51,390 nucleotides of DNA, taken from Pseudodesulfovibrio sp. (GTDB taxonomy: Bacteria > Desulfobacterota > Desulfovibrionia > Desulfovibrionales > Desulfovibrionaceae). Under the pieces are notes generated by a model. It was not told where the DNA came from and ran no database searches. It saw only the letters and a list, made by a program, of their open reading frames with translations. The stretch is taken from contig JAEINO010000025.1 of assembly GCA_016342345.1 (NCBI GenBank), positions 1 through 51,390 on the forward strand, written 5' to 3'. Position 1 is the stretch's first letter, and every line of letters begins with the position of its first letter. The position numbers and the translations under genes were made by a program. Of this stretch, positions 25,720-34,593 are shown in pieces.

Positions 25720-26646
25720 ATGTTTAAGAATCAAGTCATTGTCGGATCACTTTACGCTCTGCTTGCCACAGTTCTCTGGGCAGGCGCATTCGTAGTTGCC
25801 CGTCTGGCCGTTGGCCAAATTTCTCCCATGACACTCGGCGCATCGCGCTGGTTCATGGCTCTTGTAATCCTCTCCTTTTTCACACTGCCAAAAGTCAGGA
25901 AGGAATGGCATATTGCCAAGAAATTCCTGCCTCAAATCATCGCAGCAGCCGGTCTTGGTGTGGCCGCATATTCCCCGCTGAGCTACTTCGCTGCCCAAAC
26001 AACATCTGCAATCAACCTGTCACTCATTTCAGTGACCACGCCCATCTTCATCGTCATCATCGCCTCGCTGATGGGCCAGAAGCAGTCCCTGAACACATGG
26101 CTCGGTTGCACCGTGGCCCTGATCGGCTCCTTCTATCTGGTATGCAACGGCGAGATCGGACGCCTGCTGGCTCTCCAGTTTGCAGCCGGTGACCTCCTGA
26201 TGCTCGCTGCAGCCATTGGTTTTGCCATCTACAGCCTGATTCTCAAGAAAATCCCCGATGGTCTGTCCCAGGCAACCATCCTTACCCTGATGGCATTCTT
26301 TGCAGTGCTCATGCTGATTCCATGCGTCATATGGGAATCCACCCAGCCTTCCATGCTCTTCAACATGAACGGCATTGTCTTCTTCAGCATCACTTTCTCT
26401 GCCATCTGTTCCTCAATCATCGCATGGTGGACCTGGAATATCGGCCTTGAAAAGGCAGGACCGGAACTCTCCGGCATGATCTATTACAGCCTGCCACTGT
26501 GGGGCGGCTTCTTCGCATTCGTCTTCCTTGGCGAAACAATGGGCATGACCCATCTTGTCAGCGGAATCCTGATCATCGGCGGCATATTCTGGGCCAGTCG
26601 CGGCACCAAGAAAGAGACCGCAGAAGCAATATCTAAAGAAGCCTAA
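25720..26646 (+). CDS. EamA/DMT family transporter
   Basis: The 308-residue protein has about ten membrane helices in two EamA repeats (ATVLWAGAFVVARLAVGQIS; GDLLMLAAAIGFAIYSLILKK). This family exports or imports small metabolites, often amino-acid derivatives or purines. GGAGGA seven bases before the ATG at 25720 fixes the start; the in-frame ATG-like start at 25690 has no site. It is the first gene after the sigma-54 promoter. A GC-rich hairpin separates it from the hydroxylase genes, so it may be made at a different level. Confidence 0.83.
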   Translation: MFKNQVIVGSLYALLATVLWAGAFVVARLAVGQISPMTLGASRWFMALVILSFFTLPKVRKEWHIAKKFLPQIIAAAGLGVAAYSPLSYFAAQTTSAINLSLISVTTPIFIVIIASLMGQKQSLNTWLGCTVALIGSFYLVCNGEIGRLLALQFAAGDLLMLAAAIGFAIYSLILKKIPDGLSQATILTLMAFFAVLMLIPCVIWESTQPSMLFNMNGIVFFSITFSAICSSIIAWWTWNIGLEKAGPELSGMIYYSLPLWGGFFAFVFLGETMGMTHLVSGILIIGGIFWASRGTKKETAEAISKEA

Positions 26647-26669
26647 ACCTCCGCTCTTTGACTTCATAC

Positions 26670-26692
26670 GGGGCGGGCAACATGCCCGCCCC
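26670..26692 (+). terminator. Hairpin between transporter and hydroxylase genes
   Basis: GGGGCGGGC pairs perfectly with GCCCGCCCC around AACAT. No T-run follows (GACAAATT), so this is more likely an attenuator or mRNA-end stabiliser than a full stop. Confidence 0.55.
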
Positions 26693-26812
26693 CGACAAAT
26701 TTCCTTCCGCAACCATCACGTTACGGAAAATGGGACGGACACCTCCGACCCACAGACGAATTACCGGCCAGTTTCCGGCCTACCGACAACGTTTGACCAA
26801 GGAAATCGACTT

Positions 26813-27316
26813 ATGACTCAAAACGAAAAACTGACAAAGCTCATCCAACTGACAATAAACGGAGAATCCCGTCCGTTGTTAGTGGAAGCGCACTGGACCC
26901 TCTCAAAAGTCCTGCGCAACGACTGTGGTCACACCGGCACCAAGGAAGCATGCAACGAAGGCGCATGTGGCTCTTGCACCGTACTCATTGATGACATAGC
27001 GACCCCGGCCTGCATGGTTCTCGCCATAGAACAGGAAGGCAAGAACATCGAAACCATCGAAGGGTTGTCCAAAGACGGACAATTGCATCCCATTCAGGAA
27101 GCATGGCTTGAGGAATATGGTGCCCAGTGCGGCTTCTGCTCGCCCGGCATGATCATGTCCACCAAGGGCCTGCTGATCAAAAACGCCAACCCCACCGATG
27201 ACGAAATCAAGGAAGCCCTGGGTGGCAACCTCTGTATCTGCAGCAACTACGAGCACATCATCAATGCCGTGAGAAGTGCGGCCAGAAAGATGTCAAAGGA
27301 GCAGGCGAATGTTTAA
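26813..27316 (+). CDS. Molybdenum hydroxylase, [2Fe-2S] subunit
   Basis: The 167-residue electron-transfer subunit of an xanthine-dehydrogenase-type enzyme has a plant-type ferredoxin domain: GTKEACNEGACGSCTVL, with the fourth Cys in TPACM. A helical second [2Fe-2S] domain follows: AQCGFCSPGM, then GNLCICSNY, where CxC is usually CRCTGY. It passes electrons from the molybdenum centre to FAD. Its stop overlaps the start of the catalytic subunit by 8 bases. AAGGA precedes the ATG. Confidence 0.92.
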   Translation: MTQNEKLTKLIQLTINGESRPLLVEAHWTLSKVLRNDCGHTGTKEACNEGACGSCTVLIDDIATPACMVLAIEQEGKNIETIEGLSKDGQLHPIQEAWLEEYGAQCGFCSPGMIMSTKGLLIKNANPTDDEIKEALGGNLCICSNYEHIINAVRSAARKMSKEQANV

Positions 27317-29678
27317 CACCAAAGCGGTAGGAACTGCCGTCCGTCAGAAGGATGGACGACCTCGCGTCACAGGTGAGGCAAAATTTTACGCTGACGTTCT
27401 CTTCCCTAACATGTTGCAGACCAGAATCCTTCGCAGCCCGTATCCGGCAGCGGACATTGTCAGCATTGACACAAGCGAAGCCGAGGCTTTGGCAGGCGTA
27501 CGTCTGGTCATGACCTACAAGAACTTCCCCAAGGCGTTTCGTGACACTCTCTATTACGTTGGAGATCTGGTTGCTGCGGTTGTTGCCGATGACGAAACAA
27601 TTTGTGAAGAAGCCCTTGAACTGATCAAAGTCGAATACACCAAGAAAAAGTTTGTCCTGAGCCTTGAAGAAGCCATAGAGCCCGGCTCCACCCAGGTATT
27701 CGAGGGCGTGGAAAACTGCCACGACTGGGAATTCCACTACACCATGAGTGATCGTGACCCGGAAACAAAACTCTTCAAGACCAAGACCCAAACAGAGTCC
27801 AACGCATTCGGCGACATTGATAAAGGATTTGCTGAAGCAGATGTCATCGTTGAACAGAAAGGCATCAAATACGCCTACTGCAAATCTCCGGCAATGGAAC
27901 CTCGTGGATGCTCTGCCAACTTTGATGGCAACAAGCTCAACGTCTACACCCATTCTCAAGGGTTGCACGACGAAAAGCTGTGTCTGGCTCAAGCATTGGA
28001 CATTGATTCTCATCTGCTCAATTACGTTTCTCCGTATACCGGCTCCAGCTTTGGCGGCAAGAACGCATTCCCGCTTGATCGGAACATTGCATCCCACTAT
28101 CTGATGATAGCCGGTCTTGCCACCCTGCACCTGAGAAAGCCCGTGCACTGCGGGTATTCCCGCGAAGAGGAAATGCTCTGCGGCTGGTCCCGCGGCAGCA
28201 TCGGCGATGTGAAACTCGGCTTCAAGAAAGACGGCACCATGACCACCATGGACTTCTTCCATTGGCAGGAAGCCGGTTCCGGCGGCGATAAATATCCGCC
28301 CAAGAACGCGGTCCTCGCAACGGGTTCAGTGCTTTACTCGCACAACGTTGAACACCAGCGCAGCAGAATCCGTTATGTCCACACCAACAGATTCTGCTGT
28401 GGCGGCTGGCAGGGATACGGCGTTCCCGAAGGAACGTACGCGGTTGAAACCACGGTGGACATCGCAGCCTATGAGATGGGCATTGATCCGGTGGAACTCC
28501 GCAAAAAGAACTGCATGCGAGCCGGGGATGTTGATTCCGGATGGGACCCGCTGACTTACAAATCCTGCTACATATCCTCTTCCGGCATCCGCGATTGCCT
28601 TGACGCTGGCGCAAAACACGTGGACTGGAAAAAAACATGGGAACACCCCAATAAAAAGACCGGACGCATCCGTCACGGCATGGGCGTTGCCATTTTCGCC
28701 ATGGCTGCAGGTCGTCCCGGACCTGGCAACTCCAGTGAAGCCATGGTCAAGATATTCCCTGACGGTTCCGCTGCCCTGGTTTGCGCAATCGCCGACATCG
28801 GTCAGGGACAGCACACCGTGCAGACCCAGATCGTGGCTGACGTACTCGGCCTCCCCTACGAAAAGATCGGCCTTGTCTGTCATGACACCGATTCCACTCC
28901 CTTTGCCACTCTGGTGGCCGGCAGTTGCGCAACATGGATTCAAGGCTGGACCACTTATGGAGCAGCCATGGATGCAAAACGCCAGGTTCTCGAACTCGCG
29001 GCTGACAAACTGAATGTTGCTGCCGATGAATTGACCATGGATGAGCATGGCGTGCATGTCACCGAGGACACGGACACGAAAATATCGTTCTCCGATGCAT
29101 TCGGCACACGCGGCCATTACGGCGGCATCCACGAGGTCATTGGCTACCATGTGCACAATTCACCTCACGCCACAGGTCACAAGGACGGCAAGGCAGACCA
29201 AATATATATTCCCAAGGAAAAAGGCGCACAGTTTATCACCATGGATGTGGATACCGAAACCGGCATCATCTCGAATGTCCATGTGGTCATGGCCCAGAAC
29301 GTGGGCAAGGCACTCAATCCGAAAGTAGTCGAAGGGCAGCTCCTGGGCTCACGCCATGGCGTGGAAAACGGCCTGCTTGCAAACGACTGCATCGTGGACA
29401 AGCGCAACGGCTGGCTCATGACTCCGAACTGGGTGGATTACCGACACACCACGGCAATGGACTGCGACGTGACTCCGCTGGTTATTGAAAAACCAGGCGA
29501 CCTGAGCCATCCGCTGGGTGCCACTGCATGCGGTGAAGGTGCAGCCTGTCCGACATTGGCTTCGTTCTCCAACGCCCTGTACAACGCCATAGGTGTCCGC
29601 ATTCTGGAAACGCCGTTCACTCCGGATAAAATCCTCACGGCCCTCGGTAAAATCCCGGCCAAAAAGGGGAAGAAATAA
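27309..29678 (+). CDS. Molybdenum hydroxylase, molybdopterin-binding catalytic subunit
   Basis: The 789-residue catalytic subunit binds the molybdenum cofactor and hydroxylates an unknown, probably N-heterocyclic or aromatic, substrate using water oxygen. It shows the XDH plan: GRPRVTGEAKFYADV at the start, PYTGSSFGGKN, the active-site loop GGWQGYGVPEG (Gln where the xanthine enzymes usually have Arg), ADIGQGQHTV and the catalytic Glu in CGEGAACPTLA. Start at 27309 is set by AGGAG. Selenium in such enzymes is a labile ligand added later, not selenocysteine, so none is expected in the sequence. Confidence 0.9.
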   Translation: MFNTKAVGTAVRQKDGRPRVTGEAKFYADVLFPNMLQTRILRSPYPAADIVSIDTSEAEALAGVRLVMTYKNFPKAFRDTLYYVGDLVAAVVADDETICEEALELIKVEYTKKKFVLSLEEAIEPGSTQVFEGVENCHDWEFHYTMSDRDPETKLFKTKTQTESNAFGDIDKGFAEADVIVEQKGIKYAYCKSPAMEPRGCSANFDGNKLNVYTHSQGLHDEKLCLAQALDIDSHLLNYVSPYTGSSFGGKNAFPLDRNIASHYLMIAGLATLHLRKPVHCGYSREEEMLCGWSRGSIGDVKLGFKKDGTMTTMDFFHWQEAGSGGDKYPPKNAVLATGSVLYSHNVEHQRSRIRYVHTNRFCCGGWQGYGVPEGTYAVETTVDIAAYEMGIDPVELRKKNCMRAGDVDSGWDPLTYKSCYISSSGIRDCLDAGAKHVDWKKTWEHPNKKTGRIRHGMGVAIFAMAAGRPGPGNSSEAMVKIFPDGSAALVCAIADIGQGQHTVQTQIVADVLGLPYEKIGLVCHDTDSTPFATLVAGSCATWIQGWTTYGAAMDAKRQVLELAADKLNVAADELTMDEHGVHVTEDTDTKISFSDAFGTRGHYGGIHEVIGYHVHNSPHATGHKDGKADQIYIPKEKGAQFITMDVDTETGIISNVHVVMAQNVGKALNPKVVEGQLLGSRHGVENGLLANDCIVDKRNGWLMTPNWVDYRHTTAMDCDVTPLVIEKPGDLSHPLGATACGEGAACPTLASFSNALYNAIGVRILETPFTPDKILTALGKIPAKKGKK

Positions 29679-30661
29679 TGAAAAGCTTCAAGCACATTGA
29701 CGCAGCCAGCGTCGAAGAAGCCGTATCGCTCCTGCAAGAGAGCGAAGGTCCCGCCTACGTCATCGCAGGTGGCAGCGATCTCCTGGGCTGTCTCAAGGAC
29801 AACCTCTGGATGGAATACCCCAAAGCAATCGTCAACCTGAAGACCATCCCCGGACTCGACACGATCAGTGTTGATGAAGACGGTCTTCACATTGGCGCAC
29901 TCGTCACCCTCACCAAGATTGCCGAGTCCGAAACGGTCAAGGAATTCTGGCCTGGTTTGGCTGAGGCAGCCCGCCGCACGGCTTCCCCCCTGCTGCGCAA
30001 CATTGGTACCATAGCCGGAAACATCTGCCAGGAAAACCGCTGCTGGTATTACCGCTACCCGGACAAGATCGGTGGTCGCATCGACTGTGTCCGCAAGGGC
30101 GGCAAACGGTGCCTGGCCGTACCCGGCGACCACCGCTACCACTCCATCTTCGGTGCCGTGAACAAATGCATAGCAGTGAATCCCAGCGACACGGCCCCGG
30201 CCCTGATCGCCCTGGATGCCACTATCAAGACAACCAAACGCACTATCCCGATTGACGAGTTCTTCTCTGCCGGGATGGGCGCACAGTCCACGACTCTGGA
30301 CCGCGACGAAATCGTCACGGAAATACTCGTGCCTCGTCCCGCACAGGAATGGACCAACGCATTCAGGAAAATCGCCTTCCGCAAGTCCATCGACTTTGCA
30401 CTGGTAAACTGCGCTGCCGCCCTGACCTTTGCCGATGGCAAAGTGACATCCGCACGTATCTGCCTGAACGGCGTGCACAACAACCCACGCCGTTGCGTTG
30501 AATCAGAAGCAGCCCTCATCGGCAAGCCCCTGAACGAAGCAACAGCGCAAGAAGCCGGAGAACTGGCCGTGGCCGAAGCCAAACCGCTTCTCCAAAACGG
30601 ATTCAAGGTTCCAATGGCCAAGACCATAGTGATCGACACTCTCATGGATTGCGTCAAATAA
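29678..30661 (+). CDS. Molybdenum hydroxylase, FAD subunit with extra Fe-S-like insertion
   Basis: The 327-residue subunit is a CoxM/XdhB-type FAD domain (YVIAGGSDLLG; SPLLRNIGTIAGNICQ). Right after that, residues about 115-160 contain four Cys in NRCWYYR, RIDCVRKGG, KRCLAV and NKCIAV. This order resembles the [4Fe-4S] insertion of 4-hydroxybenzoyl-CoA reductase beta subunits, rather than a simple xanthine dehydrogenase FAD subunit. Its ATG overlaps the catalytic subunit stop by one base. Confidence 0.88.
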   Translation: MKSFKHIDAASVEEAVSLLQESEGPAYVIAGGSDLLGCLKDNLWMEYPKAIVNLKTIPGLDTISVDEDGLHIGALVTLTKIAESETVKEFWPGLAEAARRTASPLLRNIGTIAGNICQENRCWYYRYPDKIGGRIDCVRKGGKRCLAVPGDHRYHSIFGAVNKCIAVNPSDTAPALIALDATIKTTKRTIPIDEFFSAGMGAQSTTLDRDEIVTEILVPRPAQEWTNAFRKIAFRKSIDFALVNCAAALTFADGKVTSARICLNGVHNNPRRCVESEAALIGKPLNEATAQEAGELAVAEAKPLLQNGFKVPMAKTIVIDTLMDCVK

Positions 30662-30684
30662 CGCACTGCAAGGAAATAAAAGGC

Positions 30685-31299
30685 ATGGAACAGAAACTAG
30701 CTAATATATCCGGTGTCATTCTCGCCGCCGGACAAGCTTCCCGGATGGGCAAAGACAAACTCTCCCTGCCCTTCCGGGGCATGCCCATGCTCCAACACGT
30801 GATCAACGCGGCACGGCGGTCCTGTCTCAAGGACGTGACCGTCGTGCTGCCACGAGACTCGAAACTGGAGCAGACTCTTGATCTGACCGGTTGCAGCATC
30901 GTGACCAGCATGCACCGCGAACTCGGCCAGGCCGAATCTCTCCAGGCGGGGTTACGCAATGTCATGGACCACGCAGATGGATGCATGGTCCTGCTCGGGG
31001 ACCAACCGCTGATCACCTCCGATACCCTCGACAGATTGGCATGGGCGTTCTCCCAACACCCTGACTGCTGGGTGGCTCCTGTACAGGAAGACATGCGCGG
31101 CAACCCGATCACCATTCCTTCAACCTGGTTCCACAAGGTGTTCGAACTTGAAGGCGACACCGGGGCCCGCCCTCTGTTGGCCGAACGCGGACTTGCTCTG
31201 CGTCTGGTACGAATCAACGAAGTGGGACCATTCATCGACGTTGACACCGAACACCAGTACCAGCATCTTCTTGAACGCTACGAAGCCAGGACCGCATGA
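30685..31299 (+). CDS. MobA/MocA-like nucleotidyltransferase
   Basis: The 204-residue product has the nucleotidyltransferase fold with LAAGQASRMGKDKLSLPF (the GxxxRMG-K signature), GDQPLITSDTL and a C-terminal DVDTEHQY. MocA-type enzymes attach CMP to molybdopterin for hydroxylases of the XDH family, matching the neighbours. I chose the ATG at 30685 because AAGGA lies upstream; a start at 30649 adds 12 residues. It overlaps the next gene by 4 bases. Confidence 0.85.
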   Translation: MEQKLANISGVILAAGQASRMGKDKLSLPFRGMPMLQHVINAARRSCLKDVTVVLPRDSKLEQTLDLTGCSIVTSMHRELGQAESLQAGLRNVMDHADGCMVLLGDQPLITSDTLDRLAWAFSQHPDCWVAPVQEDMRGNPITIPSTWFHKVFELEGDTGARPLLAERGLALRLVRINEVGPFIDVDTEHQYQHLLERYEARTA

Positions 31300-32126
31300 G
31301 GCACGCCATGAGCAACTTGACATCACCCACCATCGTCATCCGTGGTGCAGGAGACCTCGCAACCGGCGTGGCACTCCGCCTGCACAGGGCAGGATTCAAG
31401 AAAATCGTCCTGCTGGAAACAGACCACCCTCTGGCGGTACGCCGCACAGTGGCATTTTCCGAAGCCGTGTATCATGGCCGCATGACAGTGGAAGGAATCA
31501 CCGCCGTATTCCTTGGAACAGCCGAATGCGTACCAGACATATGGGCCACCGGAGACATCCCCATCCTGTCTGATCCAGCCGCCGAAACCCTTCACATAAT
31601 CCGCCCTGAAGTGCTGATTGATGCCATCATCGCCAAACGGAATCTTGGTACGAACATGTCACAAGCACCTCTCGTCATAGGACTGGGGCCGGGATTTGTG
31701 GCTGGTGAAGACGTACACCGAATAGTGGAAACCAAACGAGGCCATCATCTCGGCAGAGTCATCACAGCAGGATCAGCCGAACCAAACACGGGCATACCCG
31801 GAAATATCGACGGATACACCATCGAACGTGTCTACTGGGCTGAAAACCAGGGAATGTTCTCCACGTCGCTCAATATCGGTGACATGATTGCCGCAGGAGA
31901 TACCCTCGGCACAGTGGACAACGTCCCTGTAATTGTGAACATTTCTGGTGTCGTACGCGGTCTTCTGCGCAACGGCACCCCAGTCTCCAAGAAAACAAAG
32001 CTGGGCGATGTGGACCCGAGAGGAATCATCTCCTATTGCGGAGAAGCATCCGACAAGGCCCTGTCCATCGGCGGCGGCGTGCTTGAAGCGATCACCGCAC
32101 ACATGTTTTCCGGAGAAAATGCATGA
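31296..32126 (+). CDS. yqeB: YqeB family selenium-dependent molybdenum hydroxylase protein
   Basis: The 276-residue product matches the EF2563/YqeB family, which travels with yqeC, selD and selenium-dependent molybdenum hydroxylases. It starts with a Rossmann-like VIRGAGDLATGVALRL and ends with DPRGIISYCGEASDKALSIGGGVLEA, shortened here to its key IGGGVLEA end. Its exact reaction is not known; it is thought to help make or insert the labile-selenium cofactor. An in-frame start at 31308 with GAGG upstream is also possible. It overlaps yqeC by ATGA. Confidence 0.88.
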   Translation: MRHAMSNLTSPTIVIRGAGDLATGVALRLHRAGFKKIVLLETDHPLAVRRTVAFSEAVYHGRMTVEGITAVFLGTAECVPDIWATGDIPILSDPAAETLHIIRPEVLIDAIIAKRNLGTNMSQAPLVIGLGPGFVAGEDVHRIVETKRGHHLGRVITAGSAEPNTGIPGNIDGYTIERVYWAENQGMFSTSLNIGDMIAAGDTLGTVDNVPVIVNISGVVRGLLRNGTPVSKKTKLGDVDPRGIISYCGEASDKALSIGGGVLEAITAHMFSGENA

Positions 32127-32956
32127 ATACGCACACGGGCCACTCAGGCCCGGAAATTCTCATTGCGCCGGAACACCGGCTCATCACCCTTACCGGGGCG
32201 GGAGGGAAAACCTCCCTTAGTCGTTGGCTCGCTTCACACCTCCAATTGATACCTCGGCGAGTCATCATAACCACAACGACAAAGATCCTCCCGCTCCCCG
32301 GTATGACTACCATCCTGCATGAAGACGGCCCAGATTTCCTGGGTCGGATTCGCCGCGCACTCGACCAATCCCCCAGCATCATGGTTGCCAGCAGATTCGA
32401 TCCGGCCACGGGCAAGATCATCGGTCTGGACAAGGACATCATTACCTTCATGCACAAATCCAGACTGGCGGACACCATTCTGGTTGAAGCAGACGGCGCG
32501 GCCCGCAAACCCCTCAAGGCCCCCAACTGGCGCGAACCAGTCATTCCAGCTGGGACAGACCTGTGTATCGGCATCATGGGACTTGATGCAGCCTATCGCC
32601 CGCTCACCGAATCAAATGTACATCGTCATGAAATATTCTCGCAAATAACAAGCCTGAGGCCCAGCGAAAAGATCACACCAGCACACATGACCCGAATCGC
32701 CATGGCCCCGAACGGATTGTTCAAAGGATGCCCGCCGGATTGTGAACTCAGCGTTTTTCTGAACAAGACTGACATTCCCGAAGGAAAGGAATTGACTGAA
32801 GAATTCAACAGCACAGTCACCCGCAACGGACAGGCTTCATTCATAAAATGGTTTGCCGGAAGCACACAAGAACGCCGCATGATTCAAATTGGTCAGTATG
32901 CACAAGCATCACGGATTTTTTCCAGCACCCGCCTTGCTTTTTCACACCAGCTCTAA
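32123..32956 (+). CDS. yqeC: YqeC family putative selenium-cofactor protein
   Basis: The 277-residue product has a P-loop near the start (TLTGAGGKTSLSRWLA) and ADTILVEADGAARKPLKAP, which fit the YqeC family. That family is named in the selenium-dependent molybdenum hydroxylase system and probably uses a nucleotide. Its function is predicted only from its constant company with YqeB and the hydroxylases. It overlaps yqeB by four bases and is followed, 15 bases on, by the BCCT transporter. Confidence 0.85.
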   Translation: MNTHTGHSGPEILIAPEHRLITLTGAGGKTSLSRWLASHLQLIPRRVIITTTTKILPLPGMTTILHEDGPDFLGRIRRALDQSPSIMVASRFDPATGKIIGLDKDIITFMHKSRLADTILVEADGAARKPLKAPNWREPVIPAGTDLCIGIMGLDAAYRPLTESNVHRHEIFSQITSLRPSEKITPAHMTRIAMAPNGLFKGCPPDCELSVFLNKTDIPEGKELTEEFNSTVTRNGQASFIKWFAGSTQERRMIQIGQYAQASRIFSSTRLAFSHQL

Positions 32957-32971
32957 GAGGGAGGAGTCTTC

Positions 32972-34558
32972 ATGTCCAAAAAGGAAAAGGCCGCATCTAT
33001 CACACTCACATCCTGCCCGCCTGAAAAAGGTGGAGTCTGCGCCATCTGTTTTTTCGGCGCACTGATCATCATCCTCGGAGCCTGTATTCCTCTTTTCATG
33101 TATCCTGAAGCAGGAGAGCGGGTCATCAACACAATGTTCACCTTTGTGACCGTTGAAATGGGATGGCTCTACATGATCGCGGCAATGGGATCCTTTATCC
33201 TGCTCATGTGGTTCGCCTTTGGTCCCTTCAGCCACAAACGACTTGGCGACAAGATTGAATACTCCACTTTTTCCTGGATCGGCATGCTCTTCTGCGCAGG
33301 CGTTGGTGCCGGCATAATGTTCGGCGGTTCCATTGACTGGGCCTACTACATGTCCTTTCCCATGCACGGCGAACCAGCCGGTTCATGGAAAGCCGCCGAA
33401 TGGGGCACAGCGTACGGCATGTTCCACTGGGGCCCCATCTGCTGGGCCATCTACGCTACCCTGGCCGTGCCCATCGGCTACAGCTACTACGTCAAGAAAA
33501 TCCCCATTCTGAACATTTCCCAGGCCTGCACCGGCCTTCTCGGAGAACGCACACACGGCTGGCCCGGCAAGGTTATCGATATCCTGTTCATGACCGGCCT
33601 GGTGGCTGGTTCGGCCACGGCACTGGGTCTTGGCATCCCCATTGTGGCTGCGGCATTATCGTCCGTTACCGGCCTGGAGCATTCCTTTACGCTGGAATTC
33701 GGCACCCTGATTTTCGTGACCCTGATCTTTTCGGTCAGCTCCTGCCTGGGACTGAAAAAAGGCCTGAGCAAGCTCTCGGATTTCAATGTTTACATGGCCA
33801 TGGGATTGATGCTGTTCGTCTTCATTGTCGGACCAACCCTGTTCCTCACCGATATGGCCATCACGTCACTGGGCCTGATGGTTTCCGAATTCGTTCGCAT
33901 GGCCACTTGGATGGACCCGGTAGGCAAAAACGGCTTCACCCAGTCCTGGACCATATTCTATTACGCATGGTTCGTTGCCTACGCCCCATTCATGAGTTTG
34001 TTCATCGCCAAGATTTCGCGTGGTCGCACAGTGCGCCAAGTGGTCCTCGGACCGGTCATCGTGGCATCATTGGGCTGCGGCTGTTTCTACTTGATATTCG
34101 GGAATTTCGGCCTGCATCTTCAGCTCACAGGCCAACTCGATGTGGTCAACATGGTCAAGACCGTCAAGGGTGCCACTGCCATCATGGCCATTGCGGACTT
34201 CATCCCGTTTGCCCCTGTCTACAAACTGGTATTTGCCGGAGTCACGGCCATATCCATGGCCACCACATTTGATGCGGTTTCATTCGCACTGGCCGCAACC
34301 ACCACGGTCAAGCTCACCCCCGACGAAGAACCAGCCCGCTGGAATCGTCTGTTCTGGGCAATTTCACTCGGATTGGTACCCACAGGCATCATGCTCATCG
34401 ACGGCCCGCTCTCGGTTCTGCAAACAGCCTCGATAGTGGTGGGCTTGCCAGTGCTCATAGTGGTCTGGATCGGCGTGGCATCCTTTCTCACGGAATACCA
34501 TCGCACGGGCTGGGTTGAGGCAGGGGCAGAGCCTCTCTGCAAACCTGTTGATCTGTAA
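32972..34558 (+). CDS. BCCT family transporter
   Basis: The 528-residue protein has about twelve membrane helices and the betaine/carnitine/choline transporter signature near residue 325: WTIFYYAWFVAYAPF followed by KISRGRTVRQ. In BetP the substrate box has three Trp; here the matching positions read Trp, Phe, Tyr, so the substrate may differ from glycine betaine. The family takes up quaternary ammonium compounds with Na+ or by exchange. GAGGGAGGAG precedes the start. Its place inside the hydroxylase operon suggests that it imports the hydroxylase substrate. Confidence 0.87.
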   Translation: MSKKEKAASITLTSCPPEKGGVCAICFFGALIIILGACIPLFMYPEAGERVINTMFTFVTVEMGWLYMIAAMGSFILLMWFAFGPFSHKRLGDKIEYSTFSWIGMLFCAGVGAGIMFGGSIDWAYYMSFPMHGEPAGSWKAAEWGTAYGMFHWGPICWAIYATLAVPIGYSYYVKKIPILNISQACTGLLGERTHGWPGKVIDILFMTGLVAGSATALGLGIPIVAAALSSVTGLEHSFTLEFGTLIFVTLIFSVSSCLGLKKGLSKLSDFNVYMAMGLMLFVFIVGPTLFLTDMAITSLGLMVSEFVRMATWMDPVGKNGFTQSWTIFYYAWFVAYAPFMSLFIAKISRGRTVRQVVLGPVIVASLGCGCFYLIFGNFGLHLQLTGQLDVVNMVKTVKGATAIMAIADFIPFAPVYKLVFAGVTAISMATTFDAVSFALAATTTVKLTPDEEPARWNRLFWAISLGLVPTGIMLIDGPLSVLQTASIVVGLPVLIVVWIGVASFLTEYHRTGWVEAGAEPLCKPVDL

Positions 34559-34593
34559 TCAATTCCATTTCTCAACAAGACACTGAGGTTGAT

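Noticed and set aside
27309-29678. In-frame selenocysteine in the molybdenum hydroxylase
   Set aside because: No in-frame TGA interrupts the gene; selenium in this enzyme type is a labile ligand of the cofactor, not selenocysteine.
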